Part shown: positions 1-9,111 of the stretch, piece after piece | Layout of the letters: the number at the start of each line of letters is the position of its first letter | Numbering within the stretch: position 1 is the first letter of the stretch | Assembly (NCBI GenBank): GCA_965242845.1 | Contig: CBDETC010000003.1 | Location: 1,240,001 to 1,304,000, forward strand | Reading direction: 5' to 3' | Origin: RHLJ01 sp965242845 | GTDB taxonomy: Bacteria; Bacteroidota; Rhodothermia; Balneolales; Balneolaceae | Length of the DNA: 64,000 nucleotides | Position numbers and translations under genes: made by a program | The notes under the pieces: model-generated | Databases searched by the model: none | The model's input: the letters and a program-made list of their open reading frames with translations, nothing else | Told to the model about the DNA's origin: nothing

Positions 1-42
1 TAAGGAGTTGCTGGGTTCTTAATTCGAGCCATTTCAATTCAA

Positions 43-94
43 AATTAAAGATTTAAAATTGCGATAGCAGCGCTACAATTTTAAATCTTTAATT
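43..94. repeat. Perfect 19-bp AT-rich inverted repeat
   Basis: Positions 43-61 and 76-94 are exact reverse complements, separated by a 14-base loop that itself holds a TAGC/GCTA pair (65-68 with 72-75). It lies in the 234-base region before the first gene. It may be a terminator for a gene left of the window or one of the AT-rich intergenic palindromes seen elsewhere here. I see no other feature in 1-234. Confidence 0.7.
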
Positions 95-234
95 CTACAT
101 TTTTAATTCCAAACGGTACGTTTGTTCGCCTTTTTTGCACATCTGTTCATATCCCTGATTCTAATTTAAAAGCGGTTTAAAGCCTCTTTTCAGGCATTTA
201 TTCCAAAACTGGCTTTTAATTAGGATGAACACAT

Positions 235-3200
235 ATGAAAACTACAAAGGGTACCAAGTACACACTACTACGACCTGTATGCACTCTCTTTTTGTGGATG
301 ACAGGAATGCTACTCATATCAACCGATGCTATACATGCCCAGGTTGATTCACTAAATATAGATAATACCGTTTCCTTAAGTGGCGCCCACCGGGGTGAGT
401 TGGGATGGATAGATTACGATAATGACGACGACCTGGATCTATTCATTATCGGAAGTACAGGCTCAAGCATCGGGCAAACACTCATCTATGAAAACGATGG
501 AAGCGGGGGACTCACTGAGGACGGAACCCTTCCATTTACTGATTTATACAGTGCCACCTTCGAGTGGGCTGATTTCGATAATGACGGTGATTTGGATTTA
601 CTCATTTCAGGAACTGAGGGTTCAGACAGAGAAGCCCATTACTATGAAAACGACGGTACAGGAGGATTCACAGCAAGCGCTCCTGCTAATATTACCCCGG
701 TAACAGGAGAGTTACTTTCAGGAGATTATGATGGTGATGGCGACCTGGATTTAGTGGTTTCGGGTTGGGATGGGAGTAATCGTATTACCGAATTCTTCAA
801 AAACGATGGAGATGGAAATTTTACAAAGGATAATTCCATATCGATTACGGGGCTTACAAATACTTCTATGGATTTTGGAGATTATGACAATGACGGAGAC
901 CTGGATTTGGTCATTGCCGGTTGGAATGGGAGTAACAGAAGAACCTGGGTCTACGACAATGATGGAAGCGGAGGATTTAGCCAGAATTCCAGCAGTTTTA
1001 CCGGGGTTCGCAGGGGCCATGTTGAATGGGGAGATTATGATAACGATGGTGATTTGGATGTGATCGTTAGTGGAGAGACAGGTTCCCGGTACGCAGCTTT
1101 ATATGTAAATAACTCCGGAACGTTTACCGAAGACGCCACACTTACTTCCGTAGAATACAGCGCATCACATTGGGGCGATTATGACAACGATGGAGATATC
1201 GATGTTTTTGTAACTGGTTCCACCTCCAATGCTGTAAGTGGAGCAACTTCTACCTTATATGAAAATGATGGCTCAGGAAACTTCAGTGCAAATGCGGATA
1301 TAAGTATCCAGGCAGTAACGGATGGGTCTGTAGCCTGGGGTGATTACGATAATGACGGAGATATTGATCTCGCTATAATGGGGATCACCAACTCCGACAC
1401 GGTAGCATTGGTGTATGAAAATATTCCTCTTTCAACAGGAAGCAGCCCCTCCGTTCCTTCGGGTTTAGCCGCTTCAAGCAGTGTTGATACCCTTACCATT
1501 TCCTGGTCTCCCTCTACCGATGCGGATGGTGGAACCCTTTCTTATAACGTGTTTATTGAGGATTCGACGGGAGCTTCCTCAGCAGGGATGCCCGCCCAGG
1601 CAGATACCTCCAGTGGATACCGGCGCATCGTTCGGTTAGGGAATGCTCAACAAGACACCACCTTTAGGATACGATTAAACTCCGGAACCTATAATTGGGG
1701 CGTTCAGGCGATAGATGGCTCCTATAAGAGCAGTGTTTTTGCCGATGGTGGATCGATTAGCATTGTTAATAATCCTCCGGCTGCTCCTGAACTTATTAGT
1801 GTTACCGAAAGCAATAATCAGGTAACTATACTATGGAACGCAAATACAGAAAGTGATCTAAGTTCTTACTCGGTATACCAACAAACGGATAGTACAACAA
1901 CGCCTTCCAATGTCATAGCAACTGTTACAGATACAACCTATACCACCGGACATTTGGCAGCTGATACCTACTATTTTTATGTTTCAGCGACTGATAATGC
2001 TGATCAGGAAAGCGAATTGTCGGATTGGGATTCGGTAACAGTGAACAATGCACTGCCTGCAACGCCTTCTGGTTTTGCCATTACTAACGGCTACGAAGAA
2101 ATAGACTTAATCTGGAATACCGTTGCTGATACCGATCTAAATACCTACCGCTTATACCAGGAAACAGATAGTTCTGCAACACCTTCTAATGTGATCGCCA
2201 ATCCTACAGATACGACGTTTACAGTAAGTACTCTATCTACAGATACCACCTATTACTTTTACGTTTCTGCTGTAGATAGTGCAGGCCAGGAAAGCGCGCT
2301 TTCAGATAGTGTGTTTGCTACCCCCTTAAGAATACCATTCACAGAGAATACTGCATTGCGGGATTTTGGAGTAAATGACCATTTCAATGATATTTTGTAC
2401 TCAAGAGTTAATTTTTCGGATGCAAATGCTGATGGATATTTAGATGTCATTTACTCTGTACAAACCAGGATTAGCGATATTCCTGAAGGCCAATCTGTTT
2501 TACGATTGAATAAGGGAGACGGAACATTTGCTGCTTCTACCATATCATTTAATACCTATTCTGATAACAGCTTTATACCATCTGGATATATAGAAGGCTC
2601 TATTTCTGCAGGAGATTATGATGGAGATGGGGATATTGATATAGTATTTACTGGAAGCGATGCGAATGAAGACAATGCTTCAGATTTATATGAGAATGAT
2701 AACAGCGGAGAATTCAATAAATCAGAACTTTCTTTAACTGGCTTTGTTAATAGCGGTAGTGATTGGGGTGATTATGACAATGATGGCGACCTGGATCTTG
2801 CACTACTAGGAAACGCTTCTGGTTCTAGTTCAAGCGTCATTTATGCCAATAATGGTAGTGGGGGGCTTTCGGATTCGGGTATTAGTGTTGCTCTAAGCAA
2901 TACTTCCAAAGCAGAATGGGTAGACTACGACAACGATGGCGATTTGGATTTGCTGCGTATAGGATCATCAACAAATACTTTATATGAGAATGATGGAAAT
3001 GGTGGATTATCTGATTCCGGTGAAAGTATTTCCGGGGGATTCCAGTCCTGGTTTTCCTGGGGTGATTATGATAATGATGGGGATTTAGATGTACTGGTTG
3101 CCCGAAGTACGAACATTCTTTATGAAAACAATGGTTCTGGTAGTTTTTCAAATTCGGGTGTTTCTCTTCCGTCCAATCAGGGATATGCGGTGGAATTCGC

Positions 3201-5538
3201 TGATTTTGATAATGATGGTGACCTTGATTTTGCCATTGGAGGAGAAGGATCGTCAGAATACACCAGGTTGTACGAAAATGATGGTTCCGGAGGCTTTTCT
3301 GAAATCACAGCAGTCAGTCTAATTGGAACAGGGGAGGACGGCTCATTAGCCTGGGCAGATTACGATAACGATAATGACCTCGACTTGTTCATTTTCTCAT
3401 CCCAGACAGGTGAAGTTTATGTATATGATAATCGAGTTGCTCATAAAGGTTCGGCACCTGGTGCTCCCACCAACCTGGCCACCAGCGTAAATGGGGATAT
3501 CCTTTCCTTTTCCTGGGATGCTGCAACCGATACCGACGGAGGTCCACTTAGTTACCATGTATACATGTATAACACAGACTCCTCTAAATATGTGATTCCA
3601 ACCATTTCAAATACAAAGAATGGAAACTTATGGCAAATGGAACGAGGAAATGCAGGATTAAAAACCTGGCATAAGATTCGAACGAACAATTTGCCGGATG
3701 GAAGTTATACCTGGGGCGTACAAGCCATTGATGGTAGCTTTAAAGCCAGTGCATTTGCCACAGATTCTGACATCAAGATGAATGGTTTTTTTACCATCCT
3801 TGATTCCAGGGTGCTTGCATATACCGACAGTGCCTATACCTTTTCTTCAGGCTTCATCAGCTTAGGATCATCCTATGCCGATTCAAGTCTGACTCTCTCG
3901 GTCGAAAACAGTATCTCCGGAATCCTGTTTGTAGATGCGGATGATGATTTTGAATTCGATTCGGGAGTAGAAACCGAAGTAGATGGAACCGGAATTGACT
4001 TCGCAGACCTTGATACCGATTCTCTTCGCTATTATAGTGAGTCGCCAGGGGTAGAGAACATTGTGTTCAAGCTTGCTGCAGCCTCAAAACAAAGCACTTC
4101 TACCATCCAGGTGCTGGTAAATGAAACGGCACCGGAAATTAGCGATGCGGATAGCTCGAATGGTTGGCATTTATTAGCAAATCCACTCCAGACTACCCTG
4201 GGAGAACTCTTTGATAATATCTGGACACAAGGTGCAGTCAATTCTGATGCCCCGGGAGCTTCGGCCACCTTATACACCTTCAACCAGGACAGCTCTGTCT
4301 ATGAAGCCATTACTTCCGATTTAGATGCCACCACCTTGGAGGCAGGAACCGGAATCTTGGCTTATATCTTTGCCGATGATGATAATGATGGGGGAACCCC
4401 TTTGGTAAATGGTGGATGGCCGAAAACGCTGTCCAACATCGGTAATCCTTTTGATGAAGAAGTTGCAATTCGAATTAAAAATCATGATAAAGATGGTTCA
4501 GGGTTTACCTCGGGAAGTGAAGGTTTTGCCCTTATCGGGAATCCATTCGGCTATGGGTTATCCATTGATTCGGTGACAGCCACGCTTCGAAGATTAGATC
4601 AATACGCCAATAGCTATGTGTATCAATGGAATGCAACGGAAGAACGCTATGAGTTAAGTTTCTCCGGTGCTATAGATCCATATGAGTCCTTCTTCGTTCG
4701 AAGCATTACTTCGGGTTTAGACGACAGTCTTCGATTTGATTTTGATGATGCCAGCGCAACGGCTCCGGCAGAAACATCAGCGAAAGAACTAGCTAGAGAT
4801 CGTTTCAAATTTACTCTTTCTCATGCCAAAGAAGGGCTAGAGTCAGAAAGCTACCTGATGTTCAATGATAAGGCATCGGTAGGTATTGATCCCCTGGATG
4901 GCTATCACCTGGGTTCCTATGCTCAAAAATATGCGATGCTTTATTCTAAAGTGGCCGATCAACATTTGATGATTAACAACCTCCCAGGCTTTATGGATGA
5001 GGAGATAGAGATTCCTTTCTACCTGGATGCTACAGTTACCGGCGCTTTTGATTTGAACTGGGAAGGAGAGCTGCCCGGTGGAATCTCGTTCATCCTCAAA
5101 GAGGTGGAATCCGGGAAAAGCATCAATTTAAAAGAAGAGAGGAAGTTCTCATTCAATATTCCAGAAGAACATGGATCGCAGGGCAAAGGAGGTTCTCAAC
5201 CTGAGCCGTTATTCATCCTAACAGTAAGACCGGGAATCGGAACGGACATTGAGGGCGACCTTGGTATCCCGAATGACGTAGAACTGTTTCAGAACTACCC
5301 AAACCCGTTCAATCCTAGTTCTGTGATCCGTTTTGGAGTGCCAACCACCAGCAAAATTCAACTGGAAGTATTTGATATACTGGGCAGGAAAGTAGCTACC
5401 CTGCTAGATGGGGAAAGCCGACAACCGGGAAGGTACAACGTCCGTTTTGACGCCCGTGATTTATCCTCGGGAATGTACATCTATCGCCTTGTAATAGGAG
5501 ACAAGGTGCTTACCAGGAAAATGACCCTAATCAAGTAA
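235..5538 (+). CDS. Giant secreted FG-GAP/VCBS and fibronectin III protein, type IX cargo
   Basis: The 1767-residue protein starts with a signal peptide (cleavage likely after residue 35, IHA|Q). Two blocks of FG-GAP/VCBS repeats, roughly residues 45-395 and 702-1068, carry many copies of a DYDNDGDLDL calcium-binding loop and should form beta-propellers. Fibronectin III-like domains lie at about 402-698 and 1072-1182. The last ~85 residues, from about 1683, form a type A sorting domain with the QNYPNPFNP core, ending in a Lys-rich tail. Such tails direct outer-membrane export by the type IX system and then surface attachment or release. An adhesion or polymer-binding role is likely, but no catalytic domain is visible. 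It is probably transcribed alone; an AT palindrome follows it. Confidence 0.9.
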   Translation: MKTTKGTKYTLLRPVCTLFLWMTGMLLISTDAIHAQVDSLNIDNTVSLSGAHRGELGWIDYDNDDDLDLFIIGSTGSSIGQTLIYENDGSGGLTEDGTLPFTDLYSATFEWADFDNDGDLDLLISGTEGSDREAHYYENDGTGGFTASAPANITPVTGELLSGDYDGDGDLDLVVSGWDGSNRITEFFKNDGDGNFTKDNSISITGLTNTSMDFGDYDNDGDLDLVIAGWNGSNRRTWVYDNDGSGGFSQNSSSFTGVRRGHVEWGDYDNDGDLDVIVSGETGSRYAALYVNNSGTFTEDATLTSVEYSASHWGDYDNDGDIDVFVTGSTSNAVSGATSTLYENDGSGNFSANADISIQAVTDGSVAWGDYDNDGDIDLAIMGITNSDTVALVYENIPLSTGSSPSVPSGLAASSSVDTLTISWSPSTDADGGTLSYNVFIEDSTGASSAGMPAQADTSSGYRRIVRLGNAQQDTTFRIRLNSGTYNWGVQAIDGSYKSSVFADGGSISIVNNPPAAPELISVTESNNQVTILWNANTESDLSSYSVYQQTDSTTTPSNVIATVTDTTYTTGHLAADTYYFYVSATDNADQESELSDWDSVTVNNALPATPSGFAITNGYEEIDLIWNTVADTDLNTYRLYQETDSSATPSNVIANPTDTTFTVSTLSTDTTYYFYVSAVDSAGQESALSDSVFATPLRIPFTENTALRDFGVNDHFNDILYSRVNFSDANADGYLDVIYSVQTRISDIPEGQSVLRLNKGDGTFAASTISFNTYSDNSFIPSGYIEGSISAGDYDGDGDIDIVFTGSDANEDNASDLYENDNSGEFNKSELSLTGFVNSGSDWGDYDNDGDLDLALLGNASGSSSSVIYANNGSGGLSDSGISVALSNTSKAEWVDYDNDGDLDLLRIGSSTNTLYENDGNGGLSDSGESISGGFQSWFSWGDYDNDGDLDVLVARSTNILYENNGSGSFSNSGVSLPSNQGYAVEFADFDNDGDLDFAIGGEGSSEYTRLYENDGSGGFSEITAVSLIGTGEDGSLAWADYDNDNDLDLFIFSSQTGEVYVYDNRVAHKGSAPGAPTNLATSVNGDILSFSWDAATDTDGGPLSYHVYMYNTDSSKYVIPTISNTKNGNLWQMERGNAGLKTWHKIRTNNLPDGSYTWGVQAIDGSFKASAFATDSDIKMNGFFTILDSRVLAYTDSAYTFSSGFISLGSSYADSSLTLSVENSISGILFVDADDDFEFDSGVETEVDGTGIDFADLDTDSLRYYSESPGVENIVFKLAAASKQSTSTIQVLVNETAPEISDADSSNGWHLLANPLQTTLGELFDNIWTQGAVNSDAPGASATLYTFNQDSSVYEAITSDLDATTLEAGTGILAYIFADDDNDGGTPLVNGGWPKTLSNIGNPFDEEVAIRIKNHDKDGSGFTSGSEGFALIGNPFGYGLSIDSVTATLRRLDQYANSYVYQWNATEERYELSFSGAIDPYESFFVRSITSGLDDSLRFDFDDASATAPAETSAKELARDRFKFTLSHAKEGLESESYLMFNDKASVGIDPLDGYHLGSYAQKYAMLYSKVADQHLMINNLPGFMDEEIEIPFYLDATVTGAFDLNWEGELPGGISFILKEVESGKSINLKEERKFSFNIPEEHGSQGKGGSQPEPLFILTVRPGIGTDIEGDLGIPNDVELFQNYPNPFNPSSVIRFGVPTTSKIQLEVFDILGRKVATLLDGESRQPGRYNVRFDARDLSSGMYIYRLVIGDKVLTRKMTLIK

Positions 5539-5563
5539 TTAGAAATTAAGAATTATGAATTAT

Positions 5564-5611
5564 GAATTATGAATATTGAATCAGGATAAGCCTGGTCAAT
5601 ATTTATAATTC
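5564..5611. repeat. AT-rich palindrome after the first giant gene
   Basis: Positions 5564-5579 pair with 5596-5611 with one mismatch. The loop contains a further CAGG/CCTG pair. It is preceded by three near-perfect copies of the heptamer GAATTAT. It lies directly downstream of the first large gene and could end its transcript, though no T-run follows. Confidence 0.6.
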
Positions 5612-5632
5612 TTCATCCAAACCGAAGACATT

Positions 5633-5845
5633 ATGAAAACGATTTTAATCACTCTTGCCACCTTAATAATTATAGTACTAACCTCAGATACCAGCCCGGC
5701 TCAGGGGCTACCCGGCCTCCCAGGATTTCCTGACAATCCAGCTGCAGCCCCAATCGATGGAGGCCTGGGCATCTTAGCCGCTGCTGGTGGCGCTTATGCC
5801 CTCAAGAAGCTCCGGGATAAGAATAAAGAAGAGGAAGTGGAATAA
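5633..5845 (+). CDS. Small exported protein with PID-CTERM-like sorting tail
   Basis: This 70-residue protein has an N-terminal signal peptide (about 1-23, ending SPAQ) and a short Pro/Gly-rich middle (GLPGLPGFPDNP). Its C-terminal part reads PIDGGLGILAAAGGAYALKKL and is followed by a charged tail. A Pro-Ile-Asp box, a small hydrophobic helix and a basic cluster match the architecture of the short proteins called PID-CTERM in Bacteroidota, by analogy with PEP-CTERM. The sorting enzyme is not in this window. The gene sits between two type IX cargo genes, 94 bases after the first, and is followed by a good terminator. Function is unknown; family resemblance is from memory. Confidence 0.75.
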   Translation: MKTILITLATLIIIVLTSDTSPAQGLPGLPGFPDNPAAAPIDGGLGILAAAGGAYALKKLRDKNKEEEVE

Positions 5846-5885
5846 AAGGAAATAAAAGAGAGACTAACCATAGACCTAAAAACAG

Positions 5886-5916
5886 AGCCCTTCATAGTTG
5901 TATGGAGGGCTTTTTT
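5886..5916 (+). terminator. Rho-independent terminator
   Basis: An 11-bp stem (5886-5896 with 5901-5911, one G-T pair) with a GTTG loop is followed directly by six T residues. It lies 40 bases after the stop of the small PID-CTERM-like gene. Confidence 0.85.
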
Positions 5917-5999
5917 GAATGAATAAGTTTATTAGAAATGGCTGACCCCCTTTCAGAAAAGAATACGCACTGATAGATAACTCAAACTATCTATCAAAA

Positions 6000-8900
6000 A
6001 TGAAACGTATTTATTTATCTCTTTTTCTTCTTTTAGCTGCAAGCACAGTGTACGCACAGCAAATGATCGTATTAGATTCTCTTATCCAGGAAGCTGGGAA
6101 CTTCTCGATAGCAGGTTCAAATAATAGTGATTTTGGACTCGAAGCAACTTCCGGAGATTTTAACGGCGACGGCATTCAGGATGTCGTGTATACCAGTTCG
6201 GAAAATGTAGGTGAAGGAGGTTCCGATACCAGGGGGGTAACCATAATTTTTGGATCGGATTCTCTTACGGCACAAAATCTAAACAGGGTATCTTTTGGTT
6301 TTAATCCTGCAAATCCGCCTTCGAGTTTTGAATTCGGAACAGAGGCAGGTTCAGGTGATTTGAATAATGACGGGATTGATGATTTAATTATCGGGATTCC
6401 TGAGTGGGATGATGAAAAAGGATTGTTGTATGTAGTATATGGAAGACAAGAATGGCTTAGTCCGTCTTACCAACTAGGTGCGCTAACTGATGATGAAGCC
6501 TTCAAGGTATATGGTAGAATCTCTAAAGAGCCCGGTAATCTTGGGAAAGCCGGTTCCCGGTTAGGAGATGCTTATGCCATCGGGGATATTGATGACGATG
6601 GGCTTAATGATCTGTATGTATCTGCACCACGCTCCAATACATCATTCGATCAATCTTTTGGAGCCGGATATGTGATTTATGGTAAAGCGATACAAGGTAG
6701 TTCAACTGTGGATCTCGATACGCTTTCACAGAAAAGTGGTATGGTCATCTTCCCTTCAAATCCGAATGAAGGTGTGGGAAATGAGGCCATGTTTGCGGAT
6801 CTAAATGGGGATGGTATTGAAGATCTACTAATGGCAGCCGAAAATGCCTGGTCTCAGGGCAGAATTCATATGATTTATGGTTCTACCAATCTCCCTGACT
6901 CGCTCGATTTAAATATCAATTCCACGAATGATTTACGAACCACCATTTTTGGGTCAATAAGTCCATCACAAACACGATTTGGAAAAGACTTTGACACAGG
7001 AGATTTCAATGGAGATGGCGTAATGGATTTGGTTGTTTCTGCTTCAAGAACTGGGGGAATCGCAGGTACAGTATATATCATATATGGAGGAGTAGATACC
7101 TTTGAATCAAATGTAGTTCCAACTAGCTTTGTGCAAGGGGAAGGAGTATTGGTGAACGGCTTAATTGGAGATTATCTTGGGATATACCTGGATGTAGCCG
7201 ATTTCAATAATGATGGTTTTGATGACATCGTATTTTCGGGAGGTATTCATGATCTTGATCCGGGAATTACCCAGTTCTATAAAAACAGATTGCGAATTCT
7301 GTTCGGTACCGATGAATCACTTCCTCTAACTCTTGATTTGGATAATCCTGATCCCGCTTTTAACATCACAGAAATTACAGCGATAAGTGATAGCAGGGAT
7401 ATAGGAAATGATGTAACAGCTATCGACTTGAATAATGACTCAAATACAGACCTGATATTTGGGAGTTATTCACGAAATCAGGCAACGGCAGATGATCAGT
7501 TTTCATTGAATATCATTCTGAACATCGATTTTAATTTTGATCAGGAACAGGATACTACAGCGCAAGATAGTTCTTTCTTTGCTGGAGGTTCAGGAACTGA
7601 AATGGATCCTTATCAGATATCTACTTTTGAACAATTAGATAGCGTACGGTTTTTTCCTGATTCGTACTTCACACAAACTGCGGATATAGACCTGGGTGAG
7701 TTGACAGGTACAGGCTGGATACCGATCGGTTACGATCAGAATGATACCTATTTAAGAGGTGAGCGAGTTTCATTTTCTGGAGTGTATGATGGAGGAGGAT
7801 ATACGATTAGCAACCTGAATATTCACAATAGGGGAAAGATCATCGGCCTTTTCTACTCATTAACAGGTACGGTTAAAAATGTAATAATCGATGGAGCCGA
7901 CTTCGAGTACATACCATTTGACGAGCTTCCGGACAGTATTCTATTCGACCCTGATATCCTCATTGAAGATGCTCCCAGATTTTCGGGAATAGTAGCAGGT
8001 AGAGTGGAAGCAGGAGGAGTGATAGAAAATGTGGAAGTTAGAGAAGGGAGTATCGAATATGGATCATTAGGTTTGATAACGGGCTGGAATGAAGGCTCAA
8101 TTACTGATTCATATGCACAAGGGACAGTGTTCGATGCCTTTCAGGGTGGGGGGCTTGTTTCTGTGAATTTAGGGACAATTTCCAGGACTACCTTCGAAGG
8201 TTCCCTACAGGAGATTCCTACCATATCCGGGGGACTTGTGGGATCCAATCTGGAAGGTAATATTTATGAATCAAATGCCATTGTTGAAGTAGAAGGCTCT
8301 TCCATTTTCGGCGGACTTGTTGGAGTGTACAATTACGGAAACGTAGAAAACAACTATGTGGAGTTTCAGATAAATGATAGTACTTCTACAGGGGGTATTA
8401 TTGGCAGTTATGGGATTTCGGCTACATTGAATCCTAATCAGGACCCATTAAGCGTGAAATACAATTACGCCTTTGGTGAAATTCCATTTAGAGATGAAGA
8501 TATAGGTACTTATCGTGGTATTATTGGCTTCGCCTTTCAAACTCCTTCTGATTCAGCAGTTACAGTTACCAAAGTGAAGGATAATTACTGGAATACTGAG
8601 CTTTTTGGGGAAGAGGATGATGTAGTTGGATTCAGAATAGCCGCTGGTGGTATTACAACAAGTGAAATGAAAACAGAAAGTACATTCCAAAATTGGGATT
8701 TCACGAGTATTTGGAATATCGATGAAGGAAGTAGCTTCCCCTATCTTAGAAATAATCCACCCTCAGAAAAACCGGGTATTGATATTACCTCTACCAATAA
8801 TTCTGTTGAGACTGAAATTGCCAGTCAGGTACAGCTATCCCAAAATTATCCAAATCCCTTTAATCCTACTACCAATATCAGTTATCAGTTACCGACTTCA

Positions 8901-9092
8901 GGAAAAGTTAACCTGGAGGTTTTTGATATGCTTGGCCGGAAGGTGCGGATACTAGTACAAAACGAAATCCAAAGTTCAGGAGAATATAGTGTGCTTTTTA
9001 ATGCTGGAAACCTCCCATCCGGTGTATATATCTATAAACTTACCCTGGATAATAAATTCAGTGTGATAAAGCGATTAACACTAATCAAATAG
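6000..9092 (+). CDS. Secreted FG-GAP (integrin alpha-like) and GLUG-repeat protein, type IX cargo
   Basis: The 1030-residue protein has a signal peptide (cleavage after about residue 19, VYA|Q). Residues ~40-510 hold FG-GAP repeats with D-x-[DN]-x-DG-x-x-D calcium loops (GDFNGDGIQD, ADLNGDGIEDL), predicting an integrin-alpha-type beta-propeller. Residues ~531-884 resemble GLUG-type repeats (GGYTISNLNIHN; repeated GGLVG segments), often found in surface beta-helices or adhesins. The C-terminal domain from about residue 943 has QNYPNPFNPTT and ends VIKRLTLIK, a type A sorting domain. It differs in domain order from the first giant protein and is not a simple duplicate. It is convergent with the kinase gene, 19 bases away. 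Confidence 0.9.
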   Translation: MKRIYLSLFLLLAASTVYAQQMIVLDSLIQEAGNFSIAGSNNSDFGLEATSGDFNGDGIQDVVYTSSENVGEGGSDTRGVTIIFGSDSLTAQNLNRVSFGFNPANPPSSFEFGTEAGSGDLNNDGIDDLIIGIPEWDDEKGLLYVVYGRQEWLSPSYQLGALTDDEAFKVYGRISKEPGNLGKAGSRLGDAYAIGDIDDDGLNDLYVSAPRSNTSFDQSFGAGYVIYGKAIQGSSTVDLDTLSQKSGMVIFPSNPNEGVGNEAMFADLNGDGIEDLLMAAENAWSQGRIHMIYGSTNLPDSLDLNINSTNDLRTTIFGSISPSQTRFGKDFDTGDFNGDGVMDLVVSASRTGGIAGTVYIIYGGVDTFESNVVPTSFVQGEGVLVNGLIGDYLGIYLDVADFNNDGFDDIVFSGGIHDLDPGITQFYKNRLRILFGTDESLPLTLDLDNPDPAFNITEITAISDSRDIGNDVTAIDLNNDSNTDLIFGSYSRNQATADDQFSLNIILNIDFNFDQEQDTTAQDSSFFAGGSGTEMDPYQISTFEQLDSVRFFPDSYFTQTADIDLGELTGTGWIPIGYDQNDTYLRGERVSFSGVYDGGGYTISNLNIHNRGKIIGLFYSLTGTVKNVIIDGADFEYIPFDELPDSILFDPDILIEDAPRFSGIVAGRVEAGGVIENVEVREGSIEYGSLGLITGWNEGSITDSYAQGTVFDAFQGGGLVSVNLGTISRTTFEGSLQEIPTISGGLVGSNLEGNIYESNAIVEVEGSSIFGGLVGVYNYGNVENNYVEFQINDSTSTGGIIGSYGISATLNPNQDPLSVKYNYAFGEIPFRDEDIGTYRGIIGFAFQTPSDSAVTVTKVKDNYWNTELFGEEDDVVGFRIAAGGITTSEMKTESTFQNWDFTSIWNIDEGSSFPYLRNNPPSEKPGIDITSTNNSVETEIASQVQLSQNYPNPFNPTTNISYQLPTSGKVNLEVFDMLGRKVRILVQNEIQSSGEYSVLFNAGNLPSGVYIYKLTLDNKFSVIKRLTLIK

Positions 9093-9111
9093 TTGAAAGC
9101 AACCCTGTTCG

